Source: CAZMGT01 sp964565895 | Lineage (GTDB): Bacteria > Armatimonadota > Zipacnadia > UBA1398 > CAZMGT01 | Direction of reading: 5' to 3' | NCBI GenBank assembly: GCA_964565895.1 | Contig: CAZMGT010000002.1 | Span: 1 to 64,000, forward strand | Length of the DNA: 64,000 nt | Shown here: in pieces, positions 17,698 to 26,598 of the stretch | Position numbering within the stretch: the first letter of the stretch is position 1 | Layout of the letters: every line of letters begins with the position of its first letter | Position numbers and translations under genes: made by a program | The notes under the pieces: generated by a model | What the model saw: the letters and a program-made list of their open reading frames with translations, nothing else | Told to the model about the DNA's origin: nothing | The model's database searches: none

Positions 17698-19473
17698 GTG
17701 GTCTTCGACGCCCTGTGTTGCGCCTGTTCCCTCGCCGAGCTGCGCGAGCACCTCGTCGGAGGGACGATCCGCGAGGTCTACCAGCCCGAGCGCCTGGAGC
17801 TTTGGCTGCGCGTGTTTGCCCAAGGGCGCGAGCGTTACCTTTGTCTGTCCGCTTCGGCGCAGTTTGCCCGTGCGCACCTCGCCCCCTCTCCTCCGCGAGC
17901 ACAGGAAAGAACCTTTCCCTTCGTCCTGTTTGCGCGCAAGCATCTTCTCGGCGCGGCGGTGTGCGGCGTCTCGCAGGTGGCTTTCGACCGCATCATAAAG
18001 TTCGAGGTTCAGCCGACAAATCCGCGGCTCGCAGATCCCGTGCGCACCATCGTTGTCGAGATCATGGGCAAGCACTCCAACATTATTCTTTTAAACAACG
18101 TGGGGACGATCCTCGAGGCCGCAAAGCACATTACCGCCGACCTCTCCCGCGTGCGCACGGTGCTTCCCCATGTGGACTACATCCGCCCCCCATTTCGCGA
18201 CAGGCTAGACCCTGCTGCACTTGACGAGGAGCGCGCGAGGGAGCTCATTGCTCAAGCCCCCAGCGACCAGCCAGTGGGCAAGTGGCTGCGCGACGCGGTT
18301 GACGGAATGAGCGAGGTTTTGCTTAAAGAGCTGCTCTTTCGCGCGGGGGCAGATCCCGAAACTCCCGCGCAAGAGCTCGGCGAGCAGACCAGGGCCCTGG
18401 CCCGCGTCCTCGCCGAGCTCGGGCAAATTCTTCGCGAGCGGGCGTTTTCGCCCACGCGGCACGTCCGCGCCGACGGTTCAGAGCTCGTCTATCCCCTCCC
18501 GCTACACCATCTGCAGCGCGAGGCGCGGCTGGAGCGCATCCCCCTTTTCGGCCCGGCGCTTGCTTTCGCGGTCGAAGCCGAGCGCGCGAACATGGCCTTG
18601 GCCGCGCAGCGCGCTGCCCTGGCGAGGAGAATCGCCCGCGAGATCGACCGGAGAAGGGAGCGCCTGGCACGGCTGGAGCGCGACGTTGCCCGGCGCGAGG
18701 AGGCGCGGCAGCTACGCCGCCGGGCGGAGCTCCTCCTGGCGCACATGCGCCTCGTGCCCGTGGGCGCGCGCGAGGTTACCCTGCCCAACATCTTCCTCGA
18801 GGGCGCCCCGCCGGAGACCATCCCCCTTAACCCCGAGCTTTCCCCCCAAGCCAACGCCGAGCGCCTGTTTCGCCGAAGCAAAAGCCTAGAGCGCGCCGCC
18901 GAGCGCGCCCCGGAGCGAATGCGCGCCGTGGCCGAGGAGATCGCACTGCTCGAGCGCGCCGCCGCGGAGGTTGCGCAGGCGCAGGACGCGGGGGAGCTGC
19001 GCGCGCTTGCGCGCAGGCTGGAGGAGCGGGGCCTGCTTCGGCGGGAGCAGCAGCCCAAGCAGCGCGCGGGCCGCGGCGTGCGCGCCGAGGACCGCCTGCT
19101 CCGACTTCTCTCGCCCGATGGCTACCAAGTTGTCGTGGGGCGCTCGGCTGCGGAAAGCGACGAGATCCTCAGGCACATCGCCGACCCCGACGACCTGTGG
19201 TTTCACGCGCGCGACATTCGCGGCGGGCACGTTATCGTGCGCACAAACCGCCAGCCGGAGCGTGTGCCGGAGAGCACGGTGGAGTTCGCCGCGCAAATCG
19301 CCGCGTATTATTCCAAGGCGCGTCATTCGCGGCTTGTGCCCGTGGACTATACGCTGAAAAAACATGTTCGGCGGGCGCGCGGTGGGGCCCCTGGGCTGCA
19401 CATTTACGACCAGGCAAAGACGGTTATCGTCGAGCCCCGCCCGCCCGCGAGCGAGGAACAAAGCGCGCAGTAG
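17698..19473 (+). CDS. rqcH: NFACT-family ribosome quality control protein RqcH
   Basis: 591 aa from the GTG at 17698, chosen because GGAGG lies 7 nt upstream. The NFACT-N domain includes LREHLVGGTIREVYQ and EIMGKHSNIILLN. A central Arg/Glu-rich coiled coil (about residues 310-440) is followed by the NFACT-R domain with DLWFHARDIRGGHVI. RqcH binds obstructed 60S/50S subunits and recruits Ala-tRNA for C-terminal tailing of stalled chains; older annotations call it fibronectin-binding protein. Divergent from gmk. Confidence 0.92.
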   Translation: MVFDALCCACSLAELREHLVGGTIREVYQPERLELWLRVFAQGRERYLCLSASAQFARAHLAPSPPRAQERTFPFVLFARKHLLGAAVCGVSQVAFDRIIKFEVQPTNPRLADPVRTIVVEIMGKHSNIILLNNVGTILEAAKHITADLSRVRTVLPHVDYIRPPFRDRLDPAALDEERARELIAQAPSDQPVGKWLRDAVDGMSEVLLKELLFRAGADPETPAQELGEQTRALARVLAELGQILRERAFSPTRHVRADGSELVYPLPLHHLQREARLERIPLFGPALAFAVEAERANMALAAQRAALARRIAREIDRRRERLARLERDVARREEARQLRRRAELLLAHMRLVPVGAREVTLPNIFLEGAPPETIPLNPELSPQANAERLFRRSKSLERAAERAPERMRAVAEEIALLERAAAEVAQAQDAGELRALARRLEERGLLRREQQPKQRAGRGVRAEDRLLRLLSPDGYQVVVGRSAAESDEILRHIADPDDLWFHARDIRGGHVIVRTNRQPERVPESTVEFAAQIAAYYSKARHSRLVPVDYTLKKHVRRARGGAPGLHIYDQAKTVIVEPRPPASEEQSAQ

Positions 19474-19548
19474 CGCGCCTGCGGGAACAACTGCCCGCGC
19501 AGGAACGTCGGAAACAGTGTAAGCGACGGGCGATACCGGAGGGGTGGG

Positions 19549-20580
19549 ATGGACATGAGCAGGGCTTGGGGCGCTGTGCTTGCTGTGCTGGTTTTCTGCG
19601 CTGCGGGGGCGATAGCTTGGGGCAATGTCATCGGCGGCGAGCCGCCCATCGCTCCCCCGCCCATGCCCGAGCGCGACGTGCTCTCGGCAACGATCGCCTC
19701 GACGTTTGTCGGCCGGCCCGCGGAGTTCCGCGGCATTCAGTTTTTCCCCTTGCGCGTAAGCCCGCGCTGGCGCGACCCCACGCGTATTTTGACCCTCGAG
19801 GAGGCGTTTGCCCAGGGGACGCTGCGCGTGCGCGAGGCGCCCAGCGGATCGCAGTTTGAGCTGCTCGTGCAAAACCTGGGCCGCGAGCCGGTATATGCGC
19901 AGATCGGCCAGCCGTTCTTCGGCGGATACCAGGGGCGCATGGGCGGGCTTTACGATTTTTATATGAGCCCGGGGAGGGAGTATATCATCAGCGTGTTTTG
20001 CATCGAGCGCGGGCGCAACAAGGGCCCATCGCCCGAGTTCGGCGTGGGCGAGGCCCTGGCCCACCTTCGCCTGCGCACCCTCGCCGCGGGCGCGGGCACG
20101 CAAAACGACGTTTGGCAGGAGATCGAGCGCAAGCGCATGGCGCTCCGCGCAAAGCCGTCGGAAACCCAGTCCTACGAGAGCGTTTATTTCGACAGCAACG
20201 TTCAGCGCAGACTGAGGACGTATGAGGACGCCCTCGTTCCCGCGCCCTTTCCGCCGGACACAAGCGGGATTGCGGTCGCCGCCGACGGGAGGGTCGTCGG
20301 GTTCGATCTCTACTCCAGCCCGCGGCTGTTCCGGGCGATGTGGCCGCAGCTCATGCGCTCGTACGTTTTAGACCTGCTCGACAAGCGGCTCAGCGGGCGG
20401 TGGACAAGCCCGCGCGCGGTGCGCCTGTTCCTGGACGAGGCCGCTGCCGCCCCGCGCCGCGAGGTGCCCAACCCCACGGAGGGCCTGTCCTACGTGCTTT
20501 TCGGTCGCGGGGCGCACGGCAACGCCTTGGTCGTCGAGGATAAACTGGTACACGCGATGTTCGCCACGCTGACCCGTTAG
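19549..20580 (+). CDS. Exported ARPP-1-like domain protein
   Basis: 343 aa with an N-terminal signal peptide (hydrophobic to ~residue 24). The core around residues 100-155 reads LVQNLGREPVYAQIGQPFFG, then YQGR, then the Y-x(n)-ISVFCIERGR segment. This matches the ARPP-1 domain pattern (L-x-N-x-G-x-x-P-V ... GGxQxR ... PVxCxExGR), including the Cys-x-Glu-x-Gly-Arg signature. ARPP-1 proteins have no proven biochemical role. GGAGGGG precedes the ATG by 5 nt. First of three co-directional exported genes. Assignment is by motif memory, not a search. Confidence 0.6.
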   Translation: MDMSRAWGAVLAVLVFCAAGAIAWGNVIGGEPPIAPPPMPERDVLSATIASTFVGRPAEFRGIQFFPLRVSPRWRDPTRILTLEEAFAQGTLRVREAPSGSQFELLVQNLGREPVYAQIGQPFFGGYQGRMGGLYDFYMSPGREYIISVFCIERGRNKGPSPEFGVGEALAHLRLRTLAAGAGTQNDVWQEIERKRMALRAKPSETQSYESVYFDSNVQRRLRTYEDALVPAPFPPDTSGIAVAADGRVVGFDLYSSPRLFRAMWPQLMRSYVLDLLDKRLSGRWTSPRAVRLFLDEAAAAPRREVPNPTEGLSYVLFGRGAHGNALVVEDKLVHAMFATLTR

Positions 20581-20599
20581 CGGAGAGCCTGCCCGAGCA

Positions 20600-21511
20600 A
20601 TGAACGCACGCGGCGAAGGCCGGCGGAAGTTCTTGAGCAAAGCGGCGCGCGCTGCTGCAGGAGCAGCCCTGCTGGGCGCGCAAGCGTGGGTCCGCGCGGC
20701 TGCCCCCGACGTGTGCGTTGCCCGCGGAGGGCTTGTCGCCCAGCGCCTCTGGGCGGCGATCGACGCCCTCGGGGGGATGAGCGCGTTCGTCGCCCCGGGC
20801 AGCCGCGTGCTGATCAAGGTTAACGCGGCGTTCTCGGAGCCTCCGGAAACCGGCGGAACGGTTACCCCGCAGGTCGCCCGCGCCCTGGTGCAGTTCGTCA
20901 AAGGCGCGGGCGCGCGCTCCATCGTCGTGCTCGACCACTGCTGCAGCAACCGCGGGCTGTTCGGGACAAACGCCGACCCTACGGGCATTACCCAGGCCAC
21001 GGCGGGCGAGCGCGTGCGGCTGTTCGACCCCCAAAACGACCCGAAAAACTACGTCTCTCATCCGGTATCCGGGGCGCCGATGCGAGCCATTGAGGTGTGC
21101 CGCGAGCTGTTTAGGGCGGATTGCGTAATCAGCCTCGCTCGGCTCAAGAACCACCCTGTTTACGGCTATACCCTTACCCTGAAAAACATGATGGGCGTCA
21201 CGCGGAACATGTATCAGTTCCACCGGAGCTTTCCCGAGGCGATCGCCGCGTTGGGGGTGCTCGTCCAGCCGCGAGTTGACCTGTGCATCATCGACGGCAC
21301 GCACCGGGTAACCGGCTGGTCCGCCGGTGGGCGGGGCAAACTCGAGCCGCTGGGGGCCATCGTCGCCGGCAGGAACTTGGTGAGCACCGACGCCGCGGCG
21401 CTTACGTTCTACGATGTCGACCCGCTGCGCACCTATCTCCGCGTGGCCCACGAGCGAGGCGTGGGCGTTGCTGCGCTTTCTGCGCTTAACATAGTTCGCC
21501 TCCGCGGCTAA
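20600..21511 (+). CDS. Tat-exported DUF362-family protein
   Basis: 303 aa. RRKFLSKAARAAAGAALLGA is a twin-arginine signal, so the protein is exported folded, probably with a cofactor. The DUF362 core is visible: GSRVLIKVNAAF, VVLDHCCSNRG, CVISLARLKNHPVYGYTLTLKNMMGV, and CIIDGTHRV. DUF362 domains are related to Fe-S and benzylsuccinate-activator contexts and remain poorly understood. No classical ferredoxin C-x2-C-x2-C motif is present here. It lies 19 nt after the ARPP-1-like gene and 95 nt before the glycosidase gene. Confidence 0.8.
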   Translation: MNARGEGRRKFLSKAARAAAGAALLGAQAWVRAAAPDVCVARGGLVAQRLWAAIDALGGMSAFVAPGSRVLIKVNAAFSEPPETGGTVTPQVARALVQFVKGAGARSIVVLDHCCSNRGLFGTNADPTGITQATAGERVRLFDPQNDPKNYVSHPVSGAPMRAIEVCRELFRADCVISLARLKNHPVYGYTLTLKNMMGVTRNMYQFHRSFPEAIAALGVLVQPRVDLCIIDGTHRVTGWSAGGRGKLEPLGAIVAGRNLVSTDAAALTFYDVDPLRTYLRVAHERGVGVAALSALNIVRLRG

Positions 21512-21606
21512 GTGGCATGTGCTTCGAACTGTCGCCCGCGCCAGGCGTTGCCAGAGATAAAGACCCGGAGCACACCAATAGCACCTAGCTGGGGCGGAGC
21601 AGGAGC

Positions 21607-23490
21607 ATGCGCCTGGGCAAGGCGATGGGAGCGACCGTGCGCCTGAGAGTGTTCGTCTGGGGCGTGGCGTGCGCGCTTGCGCTCGCCGGCGCGCCGCATG
21701 CCGTTGCCCAGTGGCCCACGCCGATTCGCTGCACAGTAAACGGCATTGGGCTGGCGAGCAAGGTCTCCGCGGGCGTTGTTCAGGGCAACCTTTACGCCGG
21801 GGCAGACATGCTCATGGATGCCCTGGGCATCGCAGTGCAGACGACGCCGCGCGGCGTGGTTAAGCTAAGCTTCTTCGGCCGCGAGCTCACCCTCGTCACC
21901 GGCAGCCACACCGCGCAAGACGCCTCCGGCCGGCTGGTGAACCTGGGCGCTCCGGTGATCTCCGCCAACGGTAAGGTGCTCGTCCCCCTCGTTGCCGTGT
22001 GTCGCTACTTCGGGATGTCGGCCCAGGCGAGCGCGGCGCAGGTTTCCATAACCTCGCCGCTGCCTGTGCTCCACAGCGTGCGCTATGCCGAGCACGACGA
22101 CATGCTCCGCGTGGTGCTCGACCTTTCCGCCCCTGTGCCGTTTTCCGCTCTGTTTAACCGCAAGTTTGCTTCCGTCACCCTGAGGGCGTCGCAGCCGTTT
22201 TGCCCGGAGAACTGGGCCGCGGGAGGCTCAGCAGCCGGCGCCCCGCCGCGCGTGGACTATCGCCTGGGGTTTGTCCTGGGCGACCTCGTGCGCATCGAGA
22301 ACCTCGGCGGTGGCGCGCTGCGCGTCATGGTGAGCACGCGCTACCCCGTTCCCTTGAGCAACATTCGCGTCTTCACCTTGGGCGGGCCGCCACGCATCGT
22401 CATTGATTTCGGCAAGATTTTCGAGGAGCAACACACGGTTGAGATTACCCCCGGGCTGGTTAAGACCTGGCTCCGCTCAGGGCATCCCTGGGGCCCCACC
22501 GTGGCGCACATCATTACCGCAGACCTCGCCCGCGGGTTCCGCGTTAAAGTCGTCCCCGCGGGGCGCACGGTCAGCGCGCGGGCGCGGGTAAGCGAGATCG
22601 CCGCGCGCTGTGGGGCGATCGTCGCCGTTAACGGGGGCTTTTTCGACACGGCAAACAACGGCTCCGCCTTGGGCTTGCGCATTGTAGACGGCGAGTGGCT
22701 GCGCTTGCCCGTTTACCACCGCGCGGCGATGCTCGTCACGCGCAGCGGCGCCGTGCGCTTCGCCCAGGTGGGCTATACGGCGCGCGTGCTTTTGGGCAGC
22801 TCGCGCTGGCTTGAGGTGACGCGGCTCAACGAGTGGCTCCCTCCCGGAAGCAACGCCCTGGGGCTGATCACCCGGCGCTGGGGCGACTCCTACCCCATTG
22901 GCGCGGCCACGGCCTATCGCGAGGAGACTGTGGCCGTGGTAGTCCGGCGGGGCATAGTCCAGGCGGTGTGCCAGGCAAGGCAGCCCAACCAGCGCATCGA
23001 GGTTCCCGTCCCCGCCGACGGCTGCCTGCTGGTGGGCACAGGGCACGACGTGCGCGCCGTGCTCAAAGCGCTCTCCCCGGGAACGCCGTGCGCTGTTTAC
23101 TTCCGCCTCTCGCCGGCATATCCCGACGTGGTTGATGCCGTGGGCGGCGGCCCGATGCTCGTCCGCGGAGCAAAGCCTTATATTCCCCTTGAGCGCGAGC
23201 GTATTCCCGCGGAGCTCAGCGGCCACCGCCAGCCGCGCACCGCCGTGGGCGTTACCGCAGACGGAAAGCTTCTTCTTGTTGTGGTAGACGGCAGACAGCC
23301 GGCGTTTAGCGTGGGCATGTTCTACCACGAGCTAGCGCAGCTTCTCCTCCGCTTCGGCGCCGTCGAGGCGATGGCCTTGGACGGCGGCGGGTCAAGCACG
23401 CTCGTCGTCAACGGTCGCGTGGAGAACAGCCCCAGCGATGGCTGGGAGCGCCCGGTGAGCGACGCCGTGGTCATTTTGCCGCGCACATAG
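21607..23490 (+). CDS. Exported phosphodiester glycosidase with copper-amine-oxidase-N and AMIN domains
   Basis: 627 aa. A signal peptide (~1-33) is followed by a copper-amine-oxidase N-terminal-like domain (~45-140, GKVLVPLVAVCRYFGM) that usually binds the wall. Next is an AMIN-like domain (~155-265, LRVVLDLSAPVPF...PRIVIDFGK), found in murein-targeted proteins. The C-terminal NAGPA/phosphodiester glycosidase domain (~300-627) has AAVNGGFF-like VAVNGGFFD, RTAVGVT and AMALDGGGSST. Likely acts on envelope glycans, removing sugar-phosphate substituents or remodelling peptidoglycan. GGAG lies 7 nt before the ATG. Confidence 0.85.
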   Translation: MRLGKAMGATVRLRVFVWGVACALALAGAPHAVAQWPTPIRCTVNGIGLASKVSAGVVQGNLYAGADMLMDALGIAVQTTPRGVVKLSFFGRELTLVTGSHTAQDASGRLVNLGAPVISANGKVLVPLVAVCRYFGMSAQASAAQVSITSPLPVLHSVRYAEHDDMLRVVLDLSAPVPFSALFNRKFASVTLRASQPFCPENWAAGGSAAGAPPRVDYRLGFVLGDLVRIENLGGGALRVMVSTRYPVPLSNIRVFTLGGPPRIVIDFGKIFEEQHTVEITPGLVKTWLRSGHPWGPTVAHIITADLARGFRVKVVPAGRTVSARARVSEIAARCGAIVAVNGGFFDTANNGSALGLRIVDGEWLRLPVYHRAAMLVTRSGAVRFAQVGYTARVLLGSSRWLEVTRLNEWLPPGSNALGLITRRWGDSYPIGAATAYREETVAVVVRRGIVQAVCQARQPNQRIEVPVPADGCLLVGTGHDVRAVLKALSPGTPCAVYFRLSPAYPDVVDAVGGGPMLVRGAKPYIPLERERIPAELSGHRQPRTAVGVTADGKLLLVVVDGRQPAFSVGMFYHELAQLLLRFGAVEAMALDGGGSSTLVVNGRVENSPSDGWERPVSDAVVILPRT

Positions 23491-23501
23491 CACGCGGGCC
23501 A

Positions 23502-23533
23502 CGCGCCAACGCCCCCTGCCAGCGTTTGGCGCG
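23502..23533 (+). terminator. GC-rich hairpin after the glycosidase gene
   Basis: Inverted repeat CGCGCCAACGC / GCGTTTGGCGCG (one bulged T), 12 nt past the stop codon. No U-tract follows. A second, better terminator candidate lies at 23590-23621. Confidence 0.35.
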
Positions 23534-23589
23534 CCTCTTGCCGCCGGACGACGGGCACGGCAGTGTAGCGCGCGGCTGCCGCGGCCGGA

Positions 23590-23621
23590 GGCAAGCGGTT
23601 GAACTTTTTCCGCCGCTTGCC
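23590..23621 (+). terminator. Intrinsic-type terminator downstream of the envelope cluster
   Basis: A 9-bp perfect stem (GGCAAGCGG / CCGCTTGCC) with a 14-nt loop, followed by GCCTTTTCT. It separates the exported-protein cluster from the NUDIX-CobW pair. Confidence 0.5.
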
Positions 23622-23728
23622 GCCTTTTCTCAAGGAGCGAAAAGCAGCGGCAACGAAGCAAAACAGCAAACGCGCTGGCGCCGGCCGCGGCAGGCGATCG
23701 CGCTGCTGGCCCGGGAGGAGGAGCTGCG

Positions 23729-24283
23729 GTGGGAGAGCACTGCGGCGAGCTTATCGAAGTTGCCGTAAACAGCGACGTCATCTTTCGCGGCCGGCTTATC
23801 GATCTCCGCGTAGATACGGTGCGGCTGCCCAGCGGAAGGACAACTACGCGCGAGGTCGTCGTGCACCCCGGGGCGGTGGCCGTTGTCCCCATTACCGGCG
23901 AGGGAGAAGTTATTCTCGTGCGGCAGTTTCGCCACGCCGTGGGCCAAGTGCTAAGCGAGATTCCCGCGGGAACGCTCGGGCCGGGCGAGGACCCGGACGA
24001 GTGCGCGCGGCGCGAGCTGGAGGAGGAAACAGGACTTTCCCCGGGCGAGCTGCACAAGCTGTTTGAGTGCTATTCCGCGCCCGGCTATTGCTCGGAGCTT
24101 TTGCACTTTTACCTGGCGAGCAAGCTTAGCCCGTGCCAGAGCACGCCCGAGGCCGACGAGAACATTGCCCTGCTGCGCGTTCCGTTGAGCCAGGCGATGA
24201 ACATGGTGCTCAGCGGCGAGGTGCGCGACGCAAAGAGCATTTGCGGGCTAATGCTTGCCGAAAGGTGGCTGCGCCGACGGTGA
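23729..24283 (+). CDS. NUDIX hydrolase, ADP-ribose pyrophosphatase-like
   Basis: 184 aa. The Nudix box is complete: G-x5-E-x7-REL-EE-x-G-L, reading GTLGPGEDPDE followed by CARRELEEETGL. Upstream PGAVAVVP and VRQFRHAVG are typical of ADP-ribose/ADP-glucose pyrophosphatases. It hydrolyses nucleoside diphosphate sugars. GTG start with GGGAGGAGGAG 7 nt upstream. The stop overlaps the CobW-like gene's GTG start (GTGA), so the two are probably translated together. Confidence 0.9.
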   Translation: MGEHCGELIEVAVNSDVIFRGRLIDLRVDTVRLPSGRTTTREVVVHPGAVAVVPITGEGEVILVRQFRHAVGQVLSEIPAGTLGPGEDPDECARRELEEETGLSPGELHKLFECYSAPGYCSELLHFYLASKLSPCQSTPEADENIALLRVPLSQAMNMVLSGEVRDAKSICGLMLAERWLRRR

Positions 24284-25194
24284 AGGTAAGCATGATTTTC
24301 GGTATGCCCGGGGCGGGAAAGACGACGCTCATTCAGCGCGTCCTTCCCCGGCTGATAGAGGCCCAAACGGTGGCCGTGCTCGTCAGCGAGTTCGCGCGGC
24401 TCAACCTTCAGGGCCCGGGCAAGGACCGCGGCTATATCGCGACCATTGATATGCCCGGGGGCTCGGTATGTTGTGAGCTGCGCCACGACTTCGCCGCGGC
24501 GATCGAGCAGATTCACGACGAGCTAAAGCCCGACCGCCTGCTTGCCGAGCTCTCCGAGCTAGCCACTCCCCAGCGGCTTATCGACATCCTCGTGCGCTCA
24601 GACCTCGCCGAGTTTTGCAGCGTGCAAAGCGTGGTCACCATTTTAGACTGCTCGCGCTTTGAGGCGGAGCGTCGGGTGATGAGCGGGTTTTTCGAAGCCC
24701 AGATTCGCGTGGCCGACGTCGTTGCCTTAAACAAGACGGACGTCGTTAAAGATCCCCAACGCATTAAGCGCATCCTAGAGTTTGTGCGCGAGATAAACCC
24801 CGGGGCAACGATTATTCCCACCGTGCGCTCGGACCTCCCGCTGGGGCTGCTGCTCGAACGGAGCCCGGCGCTCACCGGCGACGCAAGGAGCGCCCCGCTG
24901 ACCGAGGACGAGGCGGTAGACGCCCACGCCGGCTTTCAGGCGTTTGTGGTTAGTCCGCGGGCGGGGATCGAGCAGGAGGCCCTGCGCCAGGTGTTCCACA
25001 CAATCGGGCAAGGGGAGCTGGGGGAGATCATTCGCGCCCGAGGGTTTGTCGAGACGCCCGAGGGTGTGTGCTATGTGGACTACGTTCCCCAAAACCTCCA
25101 GCTCCGCCCCTGCCACACCTATCGCCGCGGATTGGTGTTCGTCGGGCGCGACGTAGACGAACACCGCCTGCGGGCGATCTTCTCCAGCCACTAG
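24280..25194 (+). CDS. CobW/G3E-family metallochaperone-type GTPase
   Basis: About 304 aa. Walker A GMPGAGKTTL, a GGSVCC element in the position of the family's G-x-CxCC metal motif (only the last two Cys are present), and NKTD as the guanine-specificity motif. The C-terminal domain is CobW_C-like. G3E GTPases insert or traffic metals (Zn, Co, Ni). The GTG at 24280 overlaps the NUDIX stop; an ATG at 24292 is the alternative. The altered Cys motif suggests a different metal or regulatory use, which is inference. Confidence 0.8.
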   Translation: MKVSMIFGMPGAGKTTLIQRVLPRLIEAQTVAVLVSEFARLNLQGPGKDRGYIATIDMPGGSVCCELRHDFAAAIEQIHDELKPDRLLAELSELATPQRLIDILVRSDLAEFCSVQSVVTILDCSRFEAERRVMSGFFEAQIRVADVVALNKTDVVKDPQRIKRILEFVREINPGATIIPTVRSDLPLGLLLERSPALTGDARSAPLTEDEAVDAHAGFQAFVVSPRAGIEQEALRQVFHTIGQGELGEIIRARGFVETPEGVCYVDYVPQNLQLRPCHTYRRGLVFVGRDVDEHRLRAIFSSH

Positions 25195-25469
25195 AAAAAG
25201 GGCGCCCCAGCCAGACGCTGATCCGCGCGACACCCCAACCGGCTGCCAATGAAGCCGCCGAGATGGCCGCGGGAGCGTTTGCTCGTCGCCTGGGCCCCGC
25301 GGCCCCCTGGGCCGAAGGCGATGGGGAGGCCCCTGACACTGGAGCTTGTCGCCCGTGCCCGCGCAGCTCGGGCAAGACGGCCGCCGCGGCAGCTCGGCCG
25401 CTGCTGGCGCGGCTTTTTGGCCAAGAGCGTTATCGCGCTAACCTTGCCCGCCAAGGCGCGGGCGAGGGC

Positions 25470-25930
25470 CGATGTTGGCCCCCCGGGCGGGCAGGTCGAG
25501 CCCGGGCAAGCGGCTTCCGCGCTCGTGTCCACGCCGATGACCTTCCCCCGCGGCCCGACCTTCTCCGCGGCAAGCAAAAGATCAAGCCCCGCTCCGCAGC
25601 CGAGGTGGAGGACAGCCTCGCCCTCGCCCACCTCGGCGAACGCCAAGGGTTTGCCGCAGCCGAAGCTGCACGCGACAGCTTCCTCTCGAGAGCGGAGCGC
25701 ANNNNNNNNNNNNNNNNNNNNNNNNNNNNNNNNNNNNNNNNNNNNNNNNNNNNNNNNNNNNNNNNNNNNNNNNNNNNNNNNNNNNNNNNNNNNNNNNNNN
25801 NCTCTTGAGAATATCCCGTTGGAGTAGGGCGGCCCTCCTGCGCTGCGGGCTGGCCCGCGCAGCAGGGGCCGCGCGCAAGCGCTTGCTCAGCGCCTGCGCA
25901 TAGGCGCGCGCGACCGCGGTGGCGGCGCGG
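25470..25930 (-). pseudogene. Broken ArsM-like arsenite/SAM methyltransferase spanning the assembly gap
   Basis: Fragments of one methyltransferase appear on both sides of the N run. Upstream (25802-25920): VARAYAQAL, then in another frame GPCCAG and GYSQE, resembling the ArsM N-terminus with its paired Cys. Downstream (25530-25701): EEAVACSFGCGKPLAFAEVG followed by EAVLHLGCGAGLDLLLAAE and KVGPRGKVIGVD, the SAM-binding motif I of this family. About 15 codons later the similarity moves to another frame (LARAR) and then ends. Only ~330 bp remain before the convergent CobW-like gene, so the C-terminal ~180 residues are missing. Contig-end errors or genuine decay could explain this. Confidence 0.6.
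25702..25801. other. Assembly gap (100 N)
   Basis: Exactly 100 Ns, a conventional unknown-size scaffold gap. The flanking fragments of one methyltransferase suggest that the true missing sequence is short, perhaps tens of bases. Frame and base calls on both sides should be treated with caution. Confidence 0.98.
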
Positions 25931-26075
25931 CGGGCGGTACGCCGGCGCAGAGGAGGGGCCCGGGCGCGTGTTTTTTCCTATTGTGGCGACCTGTCCCGCC
26001 GCTTGCTCTGGCACGCGCGCGGGCTTGCTGCAAGCGCTGAATGCAGCGAAGCCCTGGGGCGGGCGGGAGGCGGGC

Positions 26076-26104
26076 TTGACAGGAAACGGCATAATCCGGA
26101 TAAT
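26076..26104 (+). promoter_or_regulatory. Consensus sigma-70 promoter of the Rrf2-cysK unit
   Basis: TTGACA (26076-26081), a 17-nt spacer, and GATAAT (26099-26104). It is the best promoter in the window. A direct repeat ATAATCC (26091-26097 and 26100-26106) covers the spacer end and the -10, a natural site for autorepression by the downstream Rrf2 protein. Confidence 0.75.
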
Positions 26105-26132
26105 CCCTATAGTAAGCGGAGGACTATTTAAA

Positions 26133-26558
26133 ATGCGGCTTTCCCATCGCGGAGAATACGCCATTGCCGCGCTCGTTGTGCTTAGTCGCACGGCGCCGGA
26201 GAAGTTCGTGCCCATCGAGCACATCGCCCAGCGCGCTCGCGTCCCGCGGAAGTACCTCGAGCAGGTGCTCCTGCGTCTGCGCAGCGGGGGCATCTTGGAC
26301 TCCAAGCCGGGCTCGCGCGGGGGATATCGACTCGCTCGTCCCGCAGCGCAGATTACCGTGGCCGACGTTCTCCGCTACGTGCAGCCGGAAGACTTCGCCG
26401 GCGCGCCGTCCGACGCGCAGGACCCCGCCTTCTCGCTCCTGGGCGACGCCCTACGCCGCGCGCAGCAGGCGGCGCTCGAGGTTCTCCGCGGCTTGTCCGT
26501 GGAGGACCTTGCCGCCGCGCGCGAGCAGGCGCACAAGTGCCCCATGTACTACATCTGA
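26133..26558 (+). CDS. Rrf2-family transcriptional regulator (CymR/IscR type)
   Basis: 141 aa. The N-terminal winged helix reads MRLSHRGEYAIAALVVL, then IAQRARVPRKYLEQVLLRLR with the recognition helix, then GSRGGYRLAR (the wing). The cluster-binding Cys triad of IscR is not evident: only Cys136 near the end is seen. It therefore looks closer to CymR-like members, which sense cysteine status through CysK. The adjacent cysK 40 bp downstream supports that role. The ATG at 26133 follows GGAGGA. A longer frame to 25968 precedes the promoter and is rejected. Confidence 0.85.
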   Translation: MRLSHRGEYAIAALVVLSRTAPEKFVPIEHIAQRARVPRKYLEQVLLRLRSGGILDSKPGSRGGYRLARPAAQITVADVLRYVQPEDFAGAPSDAQDPAFSLLGDALRRAQQAALEVLRGLSVEDLAAAREQAHKCPMYYI

Positions 26559-26598
26559 CGCCGCGCCCTAAGCCGGTGTCTGAGAGGAAGAGCAAGCG

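Noticed and set aside
18886..20103. A 405-codon minus-strand open frame across rqcH and the ARPP-1-like gene
   Set aside because: It spans two well-supported plus-strand genes and has shadow-type composition with no SD or domain.
25068..25808. A long plus-strand open frame running into the N gap
   Set aside because: It is antisense to the ArsM-like fragment and starts inside the CobW-like gene. Its codons are the shadow of the minus-strand gene and include the Ns.
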